From: a virus
IMG/VR virus record: IMGVR_UViG_3300021963_006637
Coordinates: 1 to 63,568 of that record
Direction: 5' to 3' (one strand)
DNA length: 63,568 nucleotides
The number at the start of each line of letters is the position of its first letter. Within the stretch, counting starts at the first letter, position 1. The notes under the pieces were generated by a model, which was given only the letters and a program-made list of their open reading frames with translations, was not told where the DNA came from and searched no databases. Positions 42,600 to 51,582 of the stretch are shown piece after piece. The translations under genes were made by a program, and so were the position numbers.

Positions 42600-43717
42600 T
42601 ATTCTACTTCATTTGGTAAGGCTGTATCAACCTCCATCGCTTCAATATCATATGTATCTTTTTTATATTGAAGAATAGTAGCCTCACAAATCTTTTTATA
42701 AATTTGTTCTCTTAATTCATCTTTCTCTTCCATCATTTTGATAAAATCCTTTGATTGGAATTTGATGATTTCCCCAGTATCGGTGTCGGTATATTCATAC
42801 CAAGCCCCACCTTGCTTAACTAATTTGTTTTCTTTCAAACTTGTCAACCAACTACCGTAGTTATCAATTCCTCTATCAAAGTAAATTTCAAAATCAGCAG
42901 AACGAAGTGGTGGCCCTAATCGGTTTTTTACAACCTGCGCCCTAACTGATATACCAACTATCTTATCCTGTCCGCCAATTTTCATTTTAATTTGACCAAC
43001 ATTTTTCAATCTCAATCTAACTGAAGCGTGAAATGCTAATGCTTTACCACCACTTGTAGTCCAAGGGTCACCAAACATAACACCTAACTTCTGTCTTAAT
43101 TGATTTGTAAAGATAACTGCAATTTTCTGTCTACCAATTGTGTTGGTAATTTTTCTCATCGCCTTTGATATGATGATTGCCTTATCAGTTGCGTAACCAT
43201 CTTTATCGTAATCAGCTTCCATTTCCTTTTTAGTTGATGCAGCTGCTACCGAATCCACTACAATTGTTACCAATTTTTGTGCATCCTTTTCTCTAACCTT
43301 TTCGATAATGGTTTCGATTGTTTCAAAAATATCTTCTACTGTATCTACTGATACATACAATAGTTTAGATACATCTACTCCAATTGCATCGAAGAATTCT
43401 CTACTCACCGCAGTTTCAGTATCAATCAATACTGCAATACCACCCTGCTTTTGAGTTTCAGCTAAAAGGTGGGCAGAGAGTAATGATTTACCACTCTGCT
43501 CCAATCCAGTTAGTTCGGTAATTCTTCCCACAGGAATACCACCATATGGTCGATTAGAAATAGCAACATCTAACATAGCAGCTCCGGTAGAAATCCAACC
43601 ATTCACATTGGTGGGAGCTCCTTCGGAATCATCATCTAAATAAAAGGCGATTTTTTGGTCTTTTTGTTTTTTGTTCAGACTATCAACCAAAATGTCTGCT
43701 AAATCTGTTTTTGCCAT
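42599..43717 (-). CDS. uvsX: RecA-like recombinase (T4 UvsX-like)
   Basis: 372 residues. ITELTGLEQSGKSLLSAHL is the Walker A (with Gln-Ser in place of Ser-Ser), VLIDTETAVSREFF holds the catalytic Glu region, KLVTIVVDSVAAAS the Walker B and TNQLRQKLGVMFG the L2-type DNA-binding loop. It carries out strand exchange for recombination-dependent replication. It lies directly after the ssDNA-binding protein gene. Confidence 0.88.
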   Translation of the reverse strand: MAKTDLADILVDSLNKKQKDQKIAFYLDDDSEGAPTNVNGWISTGAAMLDVAISNRPYGGIPVGRITELTGLEQSGKSLLSAHLLAETQKQGGIAVLIDTETAVSREFFDAIGVDVSKLLYVSVDTVEDIFETIETIIEKVREKDAQKLVTIVVDSVAAASTKKEMEADYDKDGYATDKAIIISKAMRKITNTIGRQKIAVIFTNQLRQKLGVMFGDPWTTSGGKALAFHASVRLRLKNVGQIKMKIGGQDKIVGISVRAQVVKNRLGPPLRSADFEIYFDRGIDNYGSWLTSLKENKLVKQGGAWYEYTDTDTGEIIKFQSKDFIKMMEEKDELREQIYKKICEATILQYKKDTYDIEAMEVDTALPNEVE

Positions 43718-43725
43718 AATCTATA

Positions 43726-44607
43726 TTATTTGAATAAATCTTCGAATGCATCTGCTACTTGTTGAGTAGTTTTAGCTACCGCTGGTTTTTCATCATCCCA
43801 AGGTAAGTCAGATGTTGATTGTTTTGCTTTTGGTGCTTCACTCACCTCATCTAATTGATGTGGCTTAGAATCGAAATCAAATGAATCTGATACAGATTGT
43901 TCTGATTTAGCAACAACAGTCTCTTGAGTAGTAGAAGTTTCAGTATCATCAGTTGTGTTTCCACTCAACCAATTCTCTAAAATTTTCTTTAACTCATCGT
44001 AAGATAATTCAGAATAAATAGATGTAATATCTTTTTGATTCTCCAATAACTCTTGAATCTTTGCATTATCATCGTGCAACTTTGTAGAGTTTGGTTTCAC
44101 TCTAATAGTTGTAGTAGGATAAGATGCTCCACCTTCTGGTGCAGTATAATCAACTACAATATCTCTACCATTTAAAGGATGTGATAAATCACCATAATCA
44201 GGATCTGCAAAATACCCCAATAATTCTTGATAAACGGTTTTACCAAATCCCCAAAATTTAACACCCTCATGCTCCAATCCTCTTACGATTACTGGCACAA
44301 AAGTTCTTAATTTTGGCTCCATTTTCTTAGCTTCACGATAATCATCTTTACCACCCATTCTCTTAAGTTTGTCAGCAAACTCAACAATTGGGTCAGGTCT
44401 TCCGAAAGAAGCTGGTGATAAATAAGATTTGTTGTTGATGTTGTAGTGAAAATACAATTCAATAAAAGGAATTTCCTTGTTGAATTTGTAAGGTACTAAA
44501 CGTAATTGGTGTTTTCCGACTGAAGGTTTCCATAGACTGTCGGCTGTCTTTTGTGTGCCCTGAAGTTTGTTCAGACGGGCTCTGATTGCATCAATGTTCG
44601 TTGACAT
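43726..44607 (-). CDS. 32: Single-stranded DNA-binding protein (T4 gp32-like)
   Basis: 293 residues. IRARLNKLQG is a basic N-terminal self-interaction (LAST-like) segment. SLWKPSVGKHQLRLVPY starts the OB core, and the last ~70 residues are acidic and disordered, ending in DAFEDLFK, the protein-interaction tail. No Cys is present, so the zinc site of T4 gp32 is missing. It is preceded by an early-type promoter overlaid by an inverted repeat, and by an ATATTTATATTCGTA element. Confidence 0.85.
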   Translation of the reverse strand: MSTNIDAIRARLNKLQGTQKTADSLWKPSVGKHQLRLVPYKFNKEIPFIELYFHYNINNKSYLSPASFGRPDPIVEFADKLKRMGGKDDYREAKKMEPKLRTFVPVIVRGLEHEGVKFWGFGKTVYQELLGYFADPDYGDLSHPLNGRDIVVDYTAPEGGASYPTTTIRVKPNSTKLHDDNAKIQELLENQKDITSIYSELSYDELKKILENWLSGNTTDDTETSTTQETVVAKSEQSVSDSFDFDSKPHQLDEVSEAPKAKQSTSDLPWDDEKPAVAKTTQQVADAFEDLFK

Positions 44608-44652
44608 AATTTATAGTTTTTAAAGTTTAAAATTTAAGTTTATCGTTACGAA

Positions 44653-44661
44653 TATAAATAT
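44653..44661 (-). promoter_or_regulatory. ATATTTATA element in the gp32-like leader
   Basis: Minus strand AATATTTATATTCGTA, repeated exactly upstream of the 69-residue gene at 62 kb. It is about 45 bases before the gp32-like ATG, downstream of the early-type promoter. It could be a second, later promoter for the same gene. Confidence 0.35.
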
Positions 44662-44673
44662 TCGCAAATCAAA

Positions 44674-44709
44674 AACTTAGAACAAATATACGAAATATGT
44701 TTCTAAGTT
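44674..44709. promoter_or_regulatory. Operator-like inverted repeat over the gp32 promoter
   Basis: Two perfect 9-base arms (AACTTAGAA / TTCTAAGTT) flank 18 bases that contain the TATATTTG -7 element; one arm lies in the promoter spacer and the other around the expected start of transcription. This placement would let a bound protein block the promoter. Confidence 0.45.
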
Positions 44710-44714
44710 CCAAA
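44683..44714 (-). promoter_or_regulatory. Early-type promoter before the gp32-like gene
   Basis: Minus strand: TTTG, 20-base spacer, TATATTTG. It gives a leader of about 70 bases before the gp32-like start codon. Confidence 0.65.
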
Positions 44715-44720
44715 TGTTTT

Positions 44721-45002
44721 TCAGGATTTTTTTGAAAATTCTTTTGTAGAAGAATTACGATTTTTTTTGACTGTTCTAAACGAATCATATAATCTTTTTT
44801 GTTCGTTTATTTTCGCCAAAGTCCAATACCCATCCATGTGATGTTCATACATTTCTTCCCAAAGAGAAAGATTTTCAGAATAAGAATGTGGTTGAGATTG
44901 AGCCCATTTTTGAGCGGCTCTAAATCCTTTTGGAGTTGCGGGGAATTCACCCTCTACGTGAGGATTTAAAAAATTTAAGAGTTTTTGTAACAAGCGTTTC
45001 AT
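44721..45002 (-). CDS. Small basic protein, unknown
   Basis: The start at 45002 (MKRLLQKLLNFL) gives 93 residues. A longer frame to 45050 would begin inside the promoter element. An amphipathic N-terminal helix, a FPATPKGFRAAQKWAQ segment with aromatic residues, and a Lys/Arg/Ser-rich tail are visible. It has its own early-type promoter and is expressed just before the ssDNA-binding protein. Function unknown; an early host-takeover protein is possible. Confidence 0.5.
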   Translation of the reverse strand: MKRLLQKLLNFLNPHVEGEFPATPKGFRAAQKWAQSQPHSYSENLSLWEEMYEHHMDGYWTLAKINEQKRLYDSFRTVKKNRNSSTKEFSKKS

Positions 45003-45047
45003 AGAAGAAAGAGTGGGAGATTCATCAATAAATATATACGAATATAT

Positions 45048-45078
45048 CAAAACAATAATTTTTTTTTAGTTTTCCAAA
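45048..45078 (-). promoter_or_regulatory. Early-type promoter (variant -7)
   Basis: Minus strand: TTTGG, 19-base spacer, TTGTTTTG (one change from TAnnTTTG). It leaves a leader of about 40 bases before the ATG at 45002. The surrounding 66-base gap holds nothing else. Confidence 0.4.
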
Positions 45079-45116
45079 TATTTTTTTTATTACAATTTCC
45101 CCCCTTAATTCCTATC

Positions 45117-45407
45117 TTAATTTGTTGGAAAATCGCTAAATTTTAATCCCCACATTAGGGAAATCATTCCCATTTCTCTTTCGGCCCACTTCTTATTATA
45201 CCGAAATCTTTTTTGAATTTCTTTAATTCCCCATTCTTTCCACTCATCGTTTTGAGATACGCTCATTTCCCATTCAGTAAACCAATTATCTTTCCTATCT
45301 TTAATATCATCGAAGGTAACATCATGATTTGCAATCTCAAACATTTTGTTGATTACATCTACAACAAATTGTTCTTGTTTTTGTTTCATACTTAATCGTT
45401 GTGCCAT
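45117..45407 (-). CDS. Small helical protein, unknown
   Basis: 96 residues from the ATG at 45407 (MAQRLSMKQKQEQF). An in-frame ATG at 45425 would overlap the upstream gene by 14 bases. The protein is rich in Trp, Lys and Glu and mainly helical (EWEMSVSQNDEWKEWGI). No family recognised. Position suggests an early gene. Confidence 0.5.
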   Translation of the reverse strand: MAQRLSMKQKQEQFVVDVINKMFEIANHDVTFDDIKDRKDNWFTEWEMSVSQNDEWKEWGIKEIQKRFRYNKKWAEREMGMISLMWGLKFSDFPTN

Positions 45408-45411
45408 AACT

Positions 45412-45642
45412 TTATAGTTTACCAAATTGTTGGTGATTTTCTTTAATATTATTTGATACTTTGATACCTAACCAAATATCTTTAAAAAATCTCTTTACTT
45501 TCTTCCAAAAGGTATTATCTTTTTTGTAGTTCTTGATTACTTCATCTTGTATCAGTTCCAACATTCTACCGGACGATATTTCTTCTACAAATACTTGATA
45601 TTCTAACTCTCTAAAATATGAACGTTTAAGATACTTTGCCAT
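45412..45642 (-). CDS. Small protein, unknown
   Basis: 76 residues. Basic, with an amphipathic aromatic stretch (FWKKVKRFFKDIWLGIKV) that could touch a membrane or nucleic acid. It has close spacing with both neighbours (4 and 12 bases). No family recognised. Confidence 0.5.
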   Translation of the reverse strand: MAKYLKRSYFRELEYQVFVEEISSGRMLELIQDEVIKNYKKDNTFWKKVKRFFKDIWLGIKVSNNIKENHQQFGKL

Positions 45643-45654
45643 AATTGTATCTGT

Positions 45655-45792
45655 TTATATACCTATAACTATTTCCCATTTTAACCAGCCAATAATGAGT
45701 TCTATATCACCATTCAATCTTCTACTATGAGTCATACCTATGAAAGGTAGAAAATAAACTTGTCCGTAAATTTTACAAATTGAAAATTTCAT
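45655..45792 (-). CDS. 45-residue protein coupled to the Nmad1-like gene
   Basis: The ATG overlaps the stop codon of the upstream DUF1599-like gene as TAATG, and the frame (MKFSICKIYGQVYF...) is open for 45 codons to a TAA 12 bases before the next gene. It has a hydrophobic, Trp-containing C-terminal half (ELIIGWLKWEIVIGI) that could be a membrane segment or strand pair. It accounts for what otherwise looks like a 149-base gap. Confidence 0.5.
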   Translation of the reverse strand: MKFSICKIYGQVYFLPFIGMTHSRRLNGDIELIIGWLKWEIVIGI

Positions 45793-46151
45793 TATTTAGC
45801 CCACTTACCTCTACTTACAATTTGTGCAATGATACCATAAACCGAAAGGTCTTCATAGGTATCCTGTATAGATTCGCCTACTTCATCAGGCTGCCCCAAT
45901 ACTACTAATTGTTTTAATCGTTGTACTTTATCGTTGATTCTAAACCAAAGACCTGTGAGTGAAAGTTTTACATCATCTTTAGTTTGCAGTGAAGTTCCTA
46001 CTGAAATATTAGCTGGCCCATAATTTCTTTGTTTCTTACAAAAAGTTTCATACATTTCAGATTGAATCTTTTTGAATTCTTCCATCATTTCAGGATAGAC
46101 TCTTTCACAATAAGCTACTGCATTTTCTTCTAATTTGATATTTTCTTCCAT
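45792..46151 (-). CDS. DUF1599/Nmad1-like nucleotide-modification-associated protein
   Basis: 119 residues. KKQRNYGPANISVG, FRINDKVQRLKQL and ESIQDTYEDLSVYGIIAQI match the all-helical DUF1599 (nucleotide modification associated domain 1) pattern found in phages and near nucleotide-metabolism genes. A promoter of the early type lies 17 bases before its ATG. Biochemical activity is not established for the family. Confidence 0.65.
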   Translation of the reverse strand: MEENIKLEENAVAYCERVYPEMMEEFKKIQSEMYETFCKKQRNYGPANISVGTSLQTKDDVKLSLTGLWFRINDKVQRLKQLVVLGQPDEVGESIQDTYEDLSVYGIIAQIVSRGKWAK

Positions 46152-46168
46152 TCTATATTTTGTTTTTA

Positions 46169-46200
46169 CAAATATATGAAAAAAATATCAATTATCCAAA
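46169..46200 (-). promoter_or_regulatory. Early-type promoter before the Nmad1-like gene
   Basis: Minus strand: TTTGG, total spacer 20 bases, TATATTTG, placed directly after the stop codon of the 1657-residue gene. It starts the right-hand end of the replication transcript. Confidence 0.65.
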
Positions 46201-49200
46201 TTATTTTACCTTTGGTTTTTCTTTATGGATCTCAGATGGGTTTACGTTTGTAGGTCTCACTACTGTACAATCACCTTGTTGATAATCATTAAATCCAACA
46301 TCATCTTTGATTTTCATATAGCAAGGATTTTCTACACCATCTAAGTCTTCTGATTCACATTTTACCGCCTTACCTTTGCTAATACTGAATTTTTGATTAG
46401 AATTCTTAAAATTAGTATAATCCAAATCGTTATTGTAAAGAACTTCGGAAATTTTTTGATTCCTATAATATATTTTCATTGTTTCTTCGAATCTTACCTT
46501 TTCCTCATCACTCATACAATCAAGCACTCCAAGACCCTTAAATTTTTTCAATACGGCTTCAACTCGTCTTTCTGCCCAATCTTCAGCAGCTTTTAGTTCT
46601 TCTTCAGTAGCAATTCCACTTTCTACCATCCATTTTTTATCATCTTCTAATGCCGCCTTCTGCTCGTTAATTTGTTCATCTGATGGAGGGAAATTAGGAG
46701 GGGTTTGTTCCTTTGGATAAAGGAAATCAAATGTTGATAACATTCTCTTACCTCTGCTTCTTGTTTGATTGCTTTTAAACCTACTCTGTCTCCATTTTTC
46801 TTCACTTACTCCAGCTGCACCACCTTGTACTTTTACACTAATTCCACCAGAGAATTCTAATGTTACCATAAGAAATTCTAAATCAGTTTCATTTTCACTA
46901 ATTTCATTTACAACTAATACATCAGCTGTTTTAAACGCTTCATCAGCTGGTAAATAAACTGAATTACCCTTTGCTATTAAGCTCATTGCAACTTTAACCT
47001 CCGCGTAATCAGAAAGACCATCTCTAAAATCTTTACTGTTAAACATATCAGTTAGAAGTTGATTTAAAAGTTCCTGATATTCTTTTTGCTTTTCAGGATT
47101 ATTTTCCAAATCTTCATCTTCAAAATCTTTAAGCTTTTGAAAGGTTTCCATTACCTTTTGATTTTCAGGCAAATCTATTTTATCTCCTAATAATTGAGTA
47201 AATTTATCAATCGATTTATCTAATAATTTTTTCCTAGCTTCCTTTCTTCCTTCAGGTGTTGTAGTATCACCAATATCAACTGTTTTAAATTTTCCAGGTG
47301 GTTTTTTAGAAATTTCTGCTTTCAATTGTTTATATTCATCAATACTATCATTTCTACTTTTAATGGAGTTGACAAAATCTGTTGCTTTTTTCTCTAATTC
47401 TTCATCACTAAGGTTCGGATTACTTTCTTTTAATTTTGCTTTTGCTTCTTCAATTGTAGGAACTGCTAATTTCTTATGTGTTACCCCATTGAATACAACT
47501 GTATCTTCATCAATTATTTCAATTTCAACGTATTTTTCTTCTCCTATGATTTTAAGAGGTGTTCCATCTTTTTTACCAACAGCACCCTGTCCGGATTTAC
47601 CAATTGTTACCCCATATTTTTTAGCTGAACTCTCAGCCCATTCTCTACTTGCTTTTCCAGCTCCTAATTCAGCAACTTTAATGTATCCTTGATTAGGCCA
47701 ATCTCCTTTCTTTTTTGAAGCAATATAGATTTTAACTTCTTTATCATTTACTATTTTAATATAATCTTTTGCAATAGCCTGCTCTTCATCTGTCAAATCT
47801 TCGCCCCTCGTCATCTTACCAACAATAGTAGATATTTGCTCTTTAAGATTATCATCCAAAATTGTATCTTTATATTTAGGTTGATTCATTTTTTTAGCCG
47901 CCACATCTTTGTAATCTTTTTTACCAGCTAATGGGGTAACTGAAGTTGATTGTGAATCTTCTCCATCTTTATTAGAATCTAATTCATCGGCTTTTGCGGT
48001 TGCTTCTGGTTGGTCTTTTGGTTCAATTACGGTCAATTTAAGTGGATCACCATCACCATCTACTTTTGTCACAACAGTTTCAAATATCAAATTAAAAAAT
48101 CTTTGATCCCCATCTATGAATATTTTTTGAACTACACTTTCAGTTTTAATATATTGTGCAGGCCCATTTGGAGTATCGGAATAATAATCTCCTCCTACAT
48201 TATAAACTCGTTGATTAGGGGTTTCATCTGCTTTTTTAGGTTTAGGTAATTCACCATCATTTGCATCCGCTTTCTTTGCAGCAATTCCTTGCTCTTCAGC
48301 AAATTGGTTACACATTGGGATAGCATCTTTAATATCCATATCCACAACAATAACTTTCATATTAGCAGGTTTACCCGCTTTAATCGCGGCAGATGTTACC
48401 GCTGCCCATCTATGATGCCCATCAATTACAAATCCATCTCTACTCACAAAAATTGGTGCAGTAATACCTGGATTAGTAGGATCTTCTTCTAATGCCTTAG
48501 TCATTCCGGCAACTTTACTACCTACTAATTCACTTTGAGTTGCTTTTAATTTATCAGAAGGCAATTCAGTTTCCACAGTCTTAATACCTTTCTCTTTTAA
48601 CATTTTTTTGAAAAGAGGTTCGGTATCTACTTCACCCTTGCTATCTTTTGGAAGGTCTTCGGCAGGAGTTCCTGGAAGAGGTTTACCTTTGAATTGAGGC
48701 ATTTCTACTCTAGGTATTCCCTGATTATCATCACAATATAAGTTAGTACCAGGAACAGTTATTTGACAAAGATTGAAATCTTCCCCTTTAGATGCCTTAT
48801 CGGCTAACTCATCAATCTTCATAGATATTTCTTCTTTCTTATCGGAAGGTATTTTATCTAAATCGGATTCTTTATTGAATACATCTTTATCAACCTCTGG
48901 CATCTCTTTAGCCAAATTCCTTAAAGATGATGGGTTAAATTTATCATCACTCTTTTTATTTCTTTCTCTCCACATTCCAACGTGAGAATTACCCATTGTT
49001 GCAATTACAGTATAACCTTTCTCTTCTGCCTCTTTTATTTTTCTATCTAACTCCTTTTGTCTAAAATCATTAAATGCTTTCTGACCTTTGGATAATTCGG
49101 TTTCACCATAATTCTGGTCATCTCTATAATTTAATTGGTATAAGTCTTCTTTTTGCTCCAATGTTAAATTATTCCAGTCTACATCACCCTCAAATTCTGC

Positions 49201-51174
49201 ACTACCACCTTTTTTAGCTTCACTCTTAATCCATTCTTTAGTCTCATCGGTAAGATAATCATCTGCGTCTAAATCATCACCCTGACCAATCATATTAGTC
49301 CAAACTGATGCCAATGCTTTGTTTTTATCACCGTCATATGATTTAGCAATTTCATCAAATATAGGTGCATCTGAATTTCTTACATCTCCGTTTTCATCCC
49401 AACTTTCTTCTCTACCATTTTCAAAGTGATCTAAAAAAGCATCTCTAATTTCTGCTTGCTCACCTACGAAATCAACTTTACCATTATCATCTATTCCAAC
49501 TCCACCTTCTCCTACAAACATTACTTTTGCATCTTTAGGTAAGCTCTTTATTTTATCTATAATATTTTTAGTAGATTCAGTTCCTTCGCCATGCTCAACT
49601 CCAATTAACATTGAGCCATTTTCGGTAACCTCTGCATCTAAATTATTTCCATCGGAATCCTTTTTACCTCTTAGACTATTTACTATGTCTTCGTTTTGCT
49701 TAACTACTTCCTTCTTAAGTTTTGATTGGTATTCAGGATCATCTTTTTGTTTTCTTTTAAGATTATCATGTTGATTCTTAAATGATCCTGCCATAGCTCT
49801 TTCTTTGGCAGTAGCAGATGGGTCATCTAATATCTTATCAAAATCAGTTTTAGGATCAGGTTTGGTTTCATCTTCAATTTCCTTTTCCTTCTTCTCTAAT
49901 GAATCTTCTGCAGTTTTAACAAGTTTATCTACTTCAGAATCTCCAATTCCTTTTCCTTCAAATTCTTCTTTTTCCTCAGGTGTTATTGGTCTTAAATTCC
50001 CCCCATCATTTTTGAATTCAGCTTCCCCACCCTGCTTTGAAGAATAAAATCCTCCTCCTAAATGATACTTACCAGGAAACTGAGATGATTCTCCCTCATC
50101 TTCTTTTAATAAATGGTAATTTAAAATCTCATCCAAAGAAATAGTTTCGTTTGATACTTCCCCCTGAGGTCTCTTCTCATTCCAACTATCTACAATCTTA
50201 TCCATTATTTCAGGTGAGATTTCCATATTTTCTAATTTCTCCGCAATCTTATCCGCAAAATCCATAAGGATTCTCTCATCATTGTTCACATCAGCAAATA
50301 TCGATGCTCTAGCCGCTCCTACTGCAATAGTTTCTGCTACAACGTGAGGAATAAATTCAATAGCAACGTGTTTTGCAAATGCCTTAGCCCCAGCTGCCGC
50401 TCCACCCAACGCAGCTCCTGTTATGGCAGTAGTGGCTATTTTAACACCAACTGATATTAATGCTTTCTTTTCATGTTTTTCTAAATCTCTCCATCCTCCA
50501 GGTTTACTAAATAATTTACCAGCCGCTACCGCTGCTGTCTTAAACAATTTAACTTCATGTTGAAATCCATGCTTTATTGCAGCACCGGCTCCCTTTACTT
50601 TATCTTTTAGAGCTTCCGCAAAACTTCTACGGGTTTCTGATCCTGGTTTTTCCTGTCCCTTATTAAAGAATTCTTTTTCGTTTTCACTCCACTTTTCTAT
50701 CTTTTGATTAATTTGCTGAAGTTTTTGTTTTGGTACATCTACTAATGATTTCTTAGCATATCCCATCCCAACATTACGAGTGATAGGTGGTTTCTTTTCA
50801 GAATCAGATGAGGGTTGAGATTTCTTTTCAAAATCTGCTTTCTCTTCTGGGGTTACTGGTCTTAAATTACCACTATCATTTTTAAATTCAACTTCTCCAT
50901 TTTGCTTAGACGAATAATAACCTCCGCCCAGGTGGAATTTACCTGGAAATTCAGATGATTCTCCTTCTTTTGATTTATCTACTGGAGCGGGTTTTTTAGG
51001 TTCTTCCTCTAATAAAAAGTATTCGGATATGATATCAGAATATTGACTATACCCCAATTTGTGGCAACATCTAATTAGATTTTCCACTTGCTCTTTATCC
51101 TCCAAACTTGGAAATGGATAGGTTAAAGAGTGTTCTAATAAAATTTCATCTATTATTTTATTAATATCTGCCAT
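46201..51174 (-). CDS. Giant multidomain 'polyvalent'-type protein (1657 aa)
   Basis: Domains in order: a helical N-terminus (1-60); repeat 1 (71-116); a disordered stretch, then an Ala/Gly-rich hydrophobic stretch (about 240-292) able to insert in a membrane; repeat 2 (361-406), 37 of 46 residues identical to repeat 1; an alpha/beta region (520-740) with IGVEHGEG, VMFVGEGG and ATMGNSHVG, perhaps TraB/ChaN-like; a ParB/sulfiredoxin-like domain with FVIDGHHRWAAV (915-926); a degenerate third repeat (989-1009, VGGDYYSDTPNG); and a C-terminal region with DYAEVKVAMSLIAKG, KTADVLVV and GISVKVQGG in the order of a PD-(D/E)XK nuclease. Such ParB-bearing chains are typical of proteins injected with phage DNA. 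Function is inferred. Confidence 0.65.
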   Translation of the reverse strand: MADINKIIDEILLEHSLTYPFPSLEDKEQVENLIRCCHKLGYSQYSDIISEYFLLEEEPKKPAPVDKSKEGESSEFPGKFHLGGGYYSSKQNGEVEFKNDSGNLRPVTPEEKADFEKKSQPSSDSEKKPPITRNVGMGYAKKSLVDVPKQKLQQINQKIEKWSENEKEFFNKGQEKPGSETRRSFAEALKDKVKGAGAAIKHGFQHEVKLFKTAAVAAGKLFSKPGGWRDLEKHEKKALISVGVKIATTAITGAALGGAAAGAKAFAKHVAIEFIPHVVAETIAVGAARASIFADVNNDERILMDFADKIAEKLENMEISPEIMDKIVDSWNEKRPQGEVSNETISLDEILNYHLLKEDEGESSQFPGKYHLGGGFYSSKQGGEAEFKNDGGNLRPITPEEKEEFEGKGIGDSEVDKLVKTAEDSLEKKEKEIEDETKPDPKTDFDKILDDPSATAKERAMAGSFKNQHDNLKRKQKDDPEYQSKLKKEVVKQNEDIVNSLRGKKDSDGNNLDAEVTENGSMLIGVEHGEGTESTKNIIDKIKSLPKDAKVMFVGEGGVGIDDNGKVDFVGEQAEIRDAFLDHFENGREESWDENGDVRNSDAPIFDEIAKSYDGDKNKALASVWTNMIGQGDDLDADDYLTDETKEWIKSEAKKGGSAEFEGDVDWNNLTLEQKEDLYQLNYRDDQNYGETELSKGQKAFNDFRQKELDRKIKEAEEKGYTVIATMGNSHVGMWRERNKKSDDKFNPSSLRNLAKEMPEVDKDVFNKESDLDKIPSDKKEEISMKIDELADKASKGEDFNLCQITVPGTNLYCDDNQGIPRVEMPQFKGKPLPGTPAEDLPKDSKGEVDTEPLFKKMLKEKGIKTVETELPSDKLKATQSELVGSKVAGMTKALEEDPTNPGITAPIFVSRDGFVIDGHHRWAAVTSAAIKAGKPANMKVIVVDMDIKDAIPMCNQFAEEQGIAAKKADANDGELPKPKKADETPNQRVYNVGGDYYSDTPNGPAQYIKTESVVQKIFIDGDQRFFNLIFETVVTKVDGDGDPLKLTVIEPKDQPEATAKADELDSNKDGEDSQSTSVTPLAGKKDYKDVAAKKMNQPKYKDTILDDNLKEQISTIVGKMTRGEDLTDEEQAIAKDYIKIVNDKEVKIYIASKKKGDWPNQGYIKVAELGAGKASREWAESSAKKYGVTIGKSGQGAVGKKDGTPLKIIGEEKYVEIEIIDEDTVVFNGVTHKKLAVPTIEEAKAKLKESNPNLSDEELEKKATDFVNSIKSRNDSIDEYKQLKAEISKKPPGKFKTVDIGDTTTPEGRKEARKKLLDKSIDKFTQLLGDKIDLPENQKVMETFQKLKDFEDEDLENNPEKQKEYQELLNQLLTDMFNSKDFRDGLSDYAEVKVAMSLIAKGNSVYLPADEAFKTADVLVVNEISENETDLEFLMVTLEFSGGISVKVQGGAAGVSEEKWRQSRFKSNQTRSRGKRMLSTFDFLYPKEQTPPNFPPSDEQINEQKAALEDDKKWMVESGIATEEELKAAEDWAERRVEAVLKKFKGLGVLDCMSDEEKVRFEETMKIYYRNQKISEVLYNNDLDYTNFKNSNQKFSISKGKAVKCESEDLDGVENPCYMKIKDDVGFNDYQQGDCTVVRPTNVNPSEIHKEKPKVK

Positions 51175-51176
51175 TA

Positions 51177-51572
51177 TTAATTAAATTCAATCTTTTGAAA
51201 TATTCTTGTAGGTATCTTTCTTATACCCGCAGCTCCGGTAAGAATTATAGAATTTTTAAACTTTTCCCAATCTAATGGAAAGTTCGTATCCAAAACCCCA
51301 CCATTTTCTTCCTTAATCAATTGGTTTAATGCATTAATTGTATATAAGGTGTTTGATTGTTTTTTACGATGAACCAATATAGTATTTTCTAATTGATAAG
51401 GGGGTCTGAACTCCACATCAATATTATATGTAATATATAATTCATCTATATTAGTTTTATTTTGCAAAACATATATGTAGTTGTAAACTATCTTATAATT
51501 CTCTCTTACCTTTTGTAGAATATCTTGTAAATTTTCAGTCTCCGCAAAAGTACATAGTAACTGTGTTTTCAT
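51177..51572 (-). CDS. Conserved T4-like phage protein, unknown function
   Basis: 131 residues. The segment TILVHRKKQSNTLYTINALN and the GVLDTNFPLDWEKFKNSI ending resemble a small conserved protein of marine T4-like phages. It begins MKTQLLCTF. The composition is soluble alpha/beta. It is preceded by a stem-loop in a 72-base gap. No biochemical role known to me. Confidence 0.5.
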   Translation of the reverse strand: MKTQLLCTFAETENLQDILQKVRENYKIVYNYIYVLQNKTNIDELYITYNIDVEFRPPYQLENTILVHRKKQSNTLYTINALNQLIKEENGGVLDTNFPLDWEKFKNSIILTGAAGIRKIPTRIFQKIEFN

Positions 51573-51582
51573 TTAAAAATAT

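Noticed and set aside
47363-47692. Plus-strand open frame of 109 codons in the 1657-residue gene
   Set aside because: Antisense shadow with no motif; the sense strand is uninterrupted for 1657 codons.
46201-51174. Alt-type ADP-ribosyltransferase as the identity of the giant protein
   Set aside because: No R-S-E or equivalent ART motif was found; the visible motifs are ParB-like and possibly nuclease-like.
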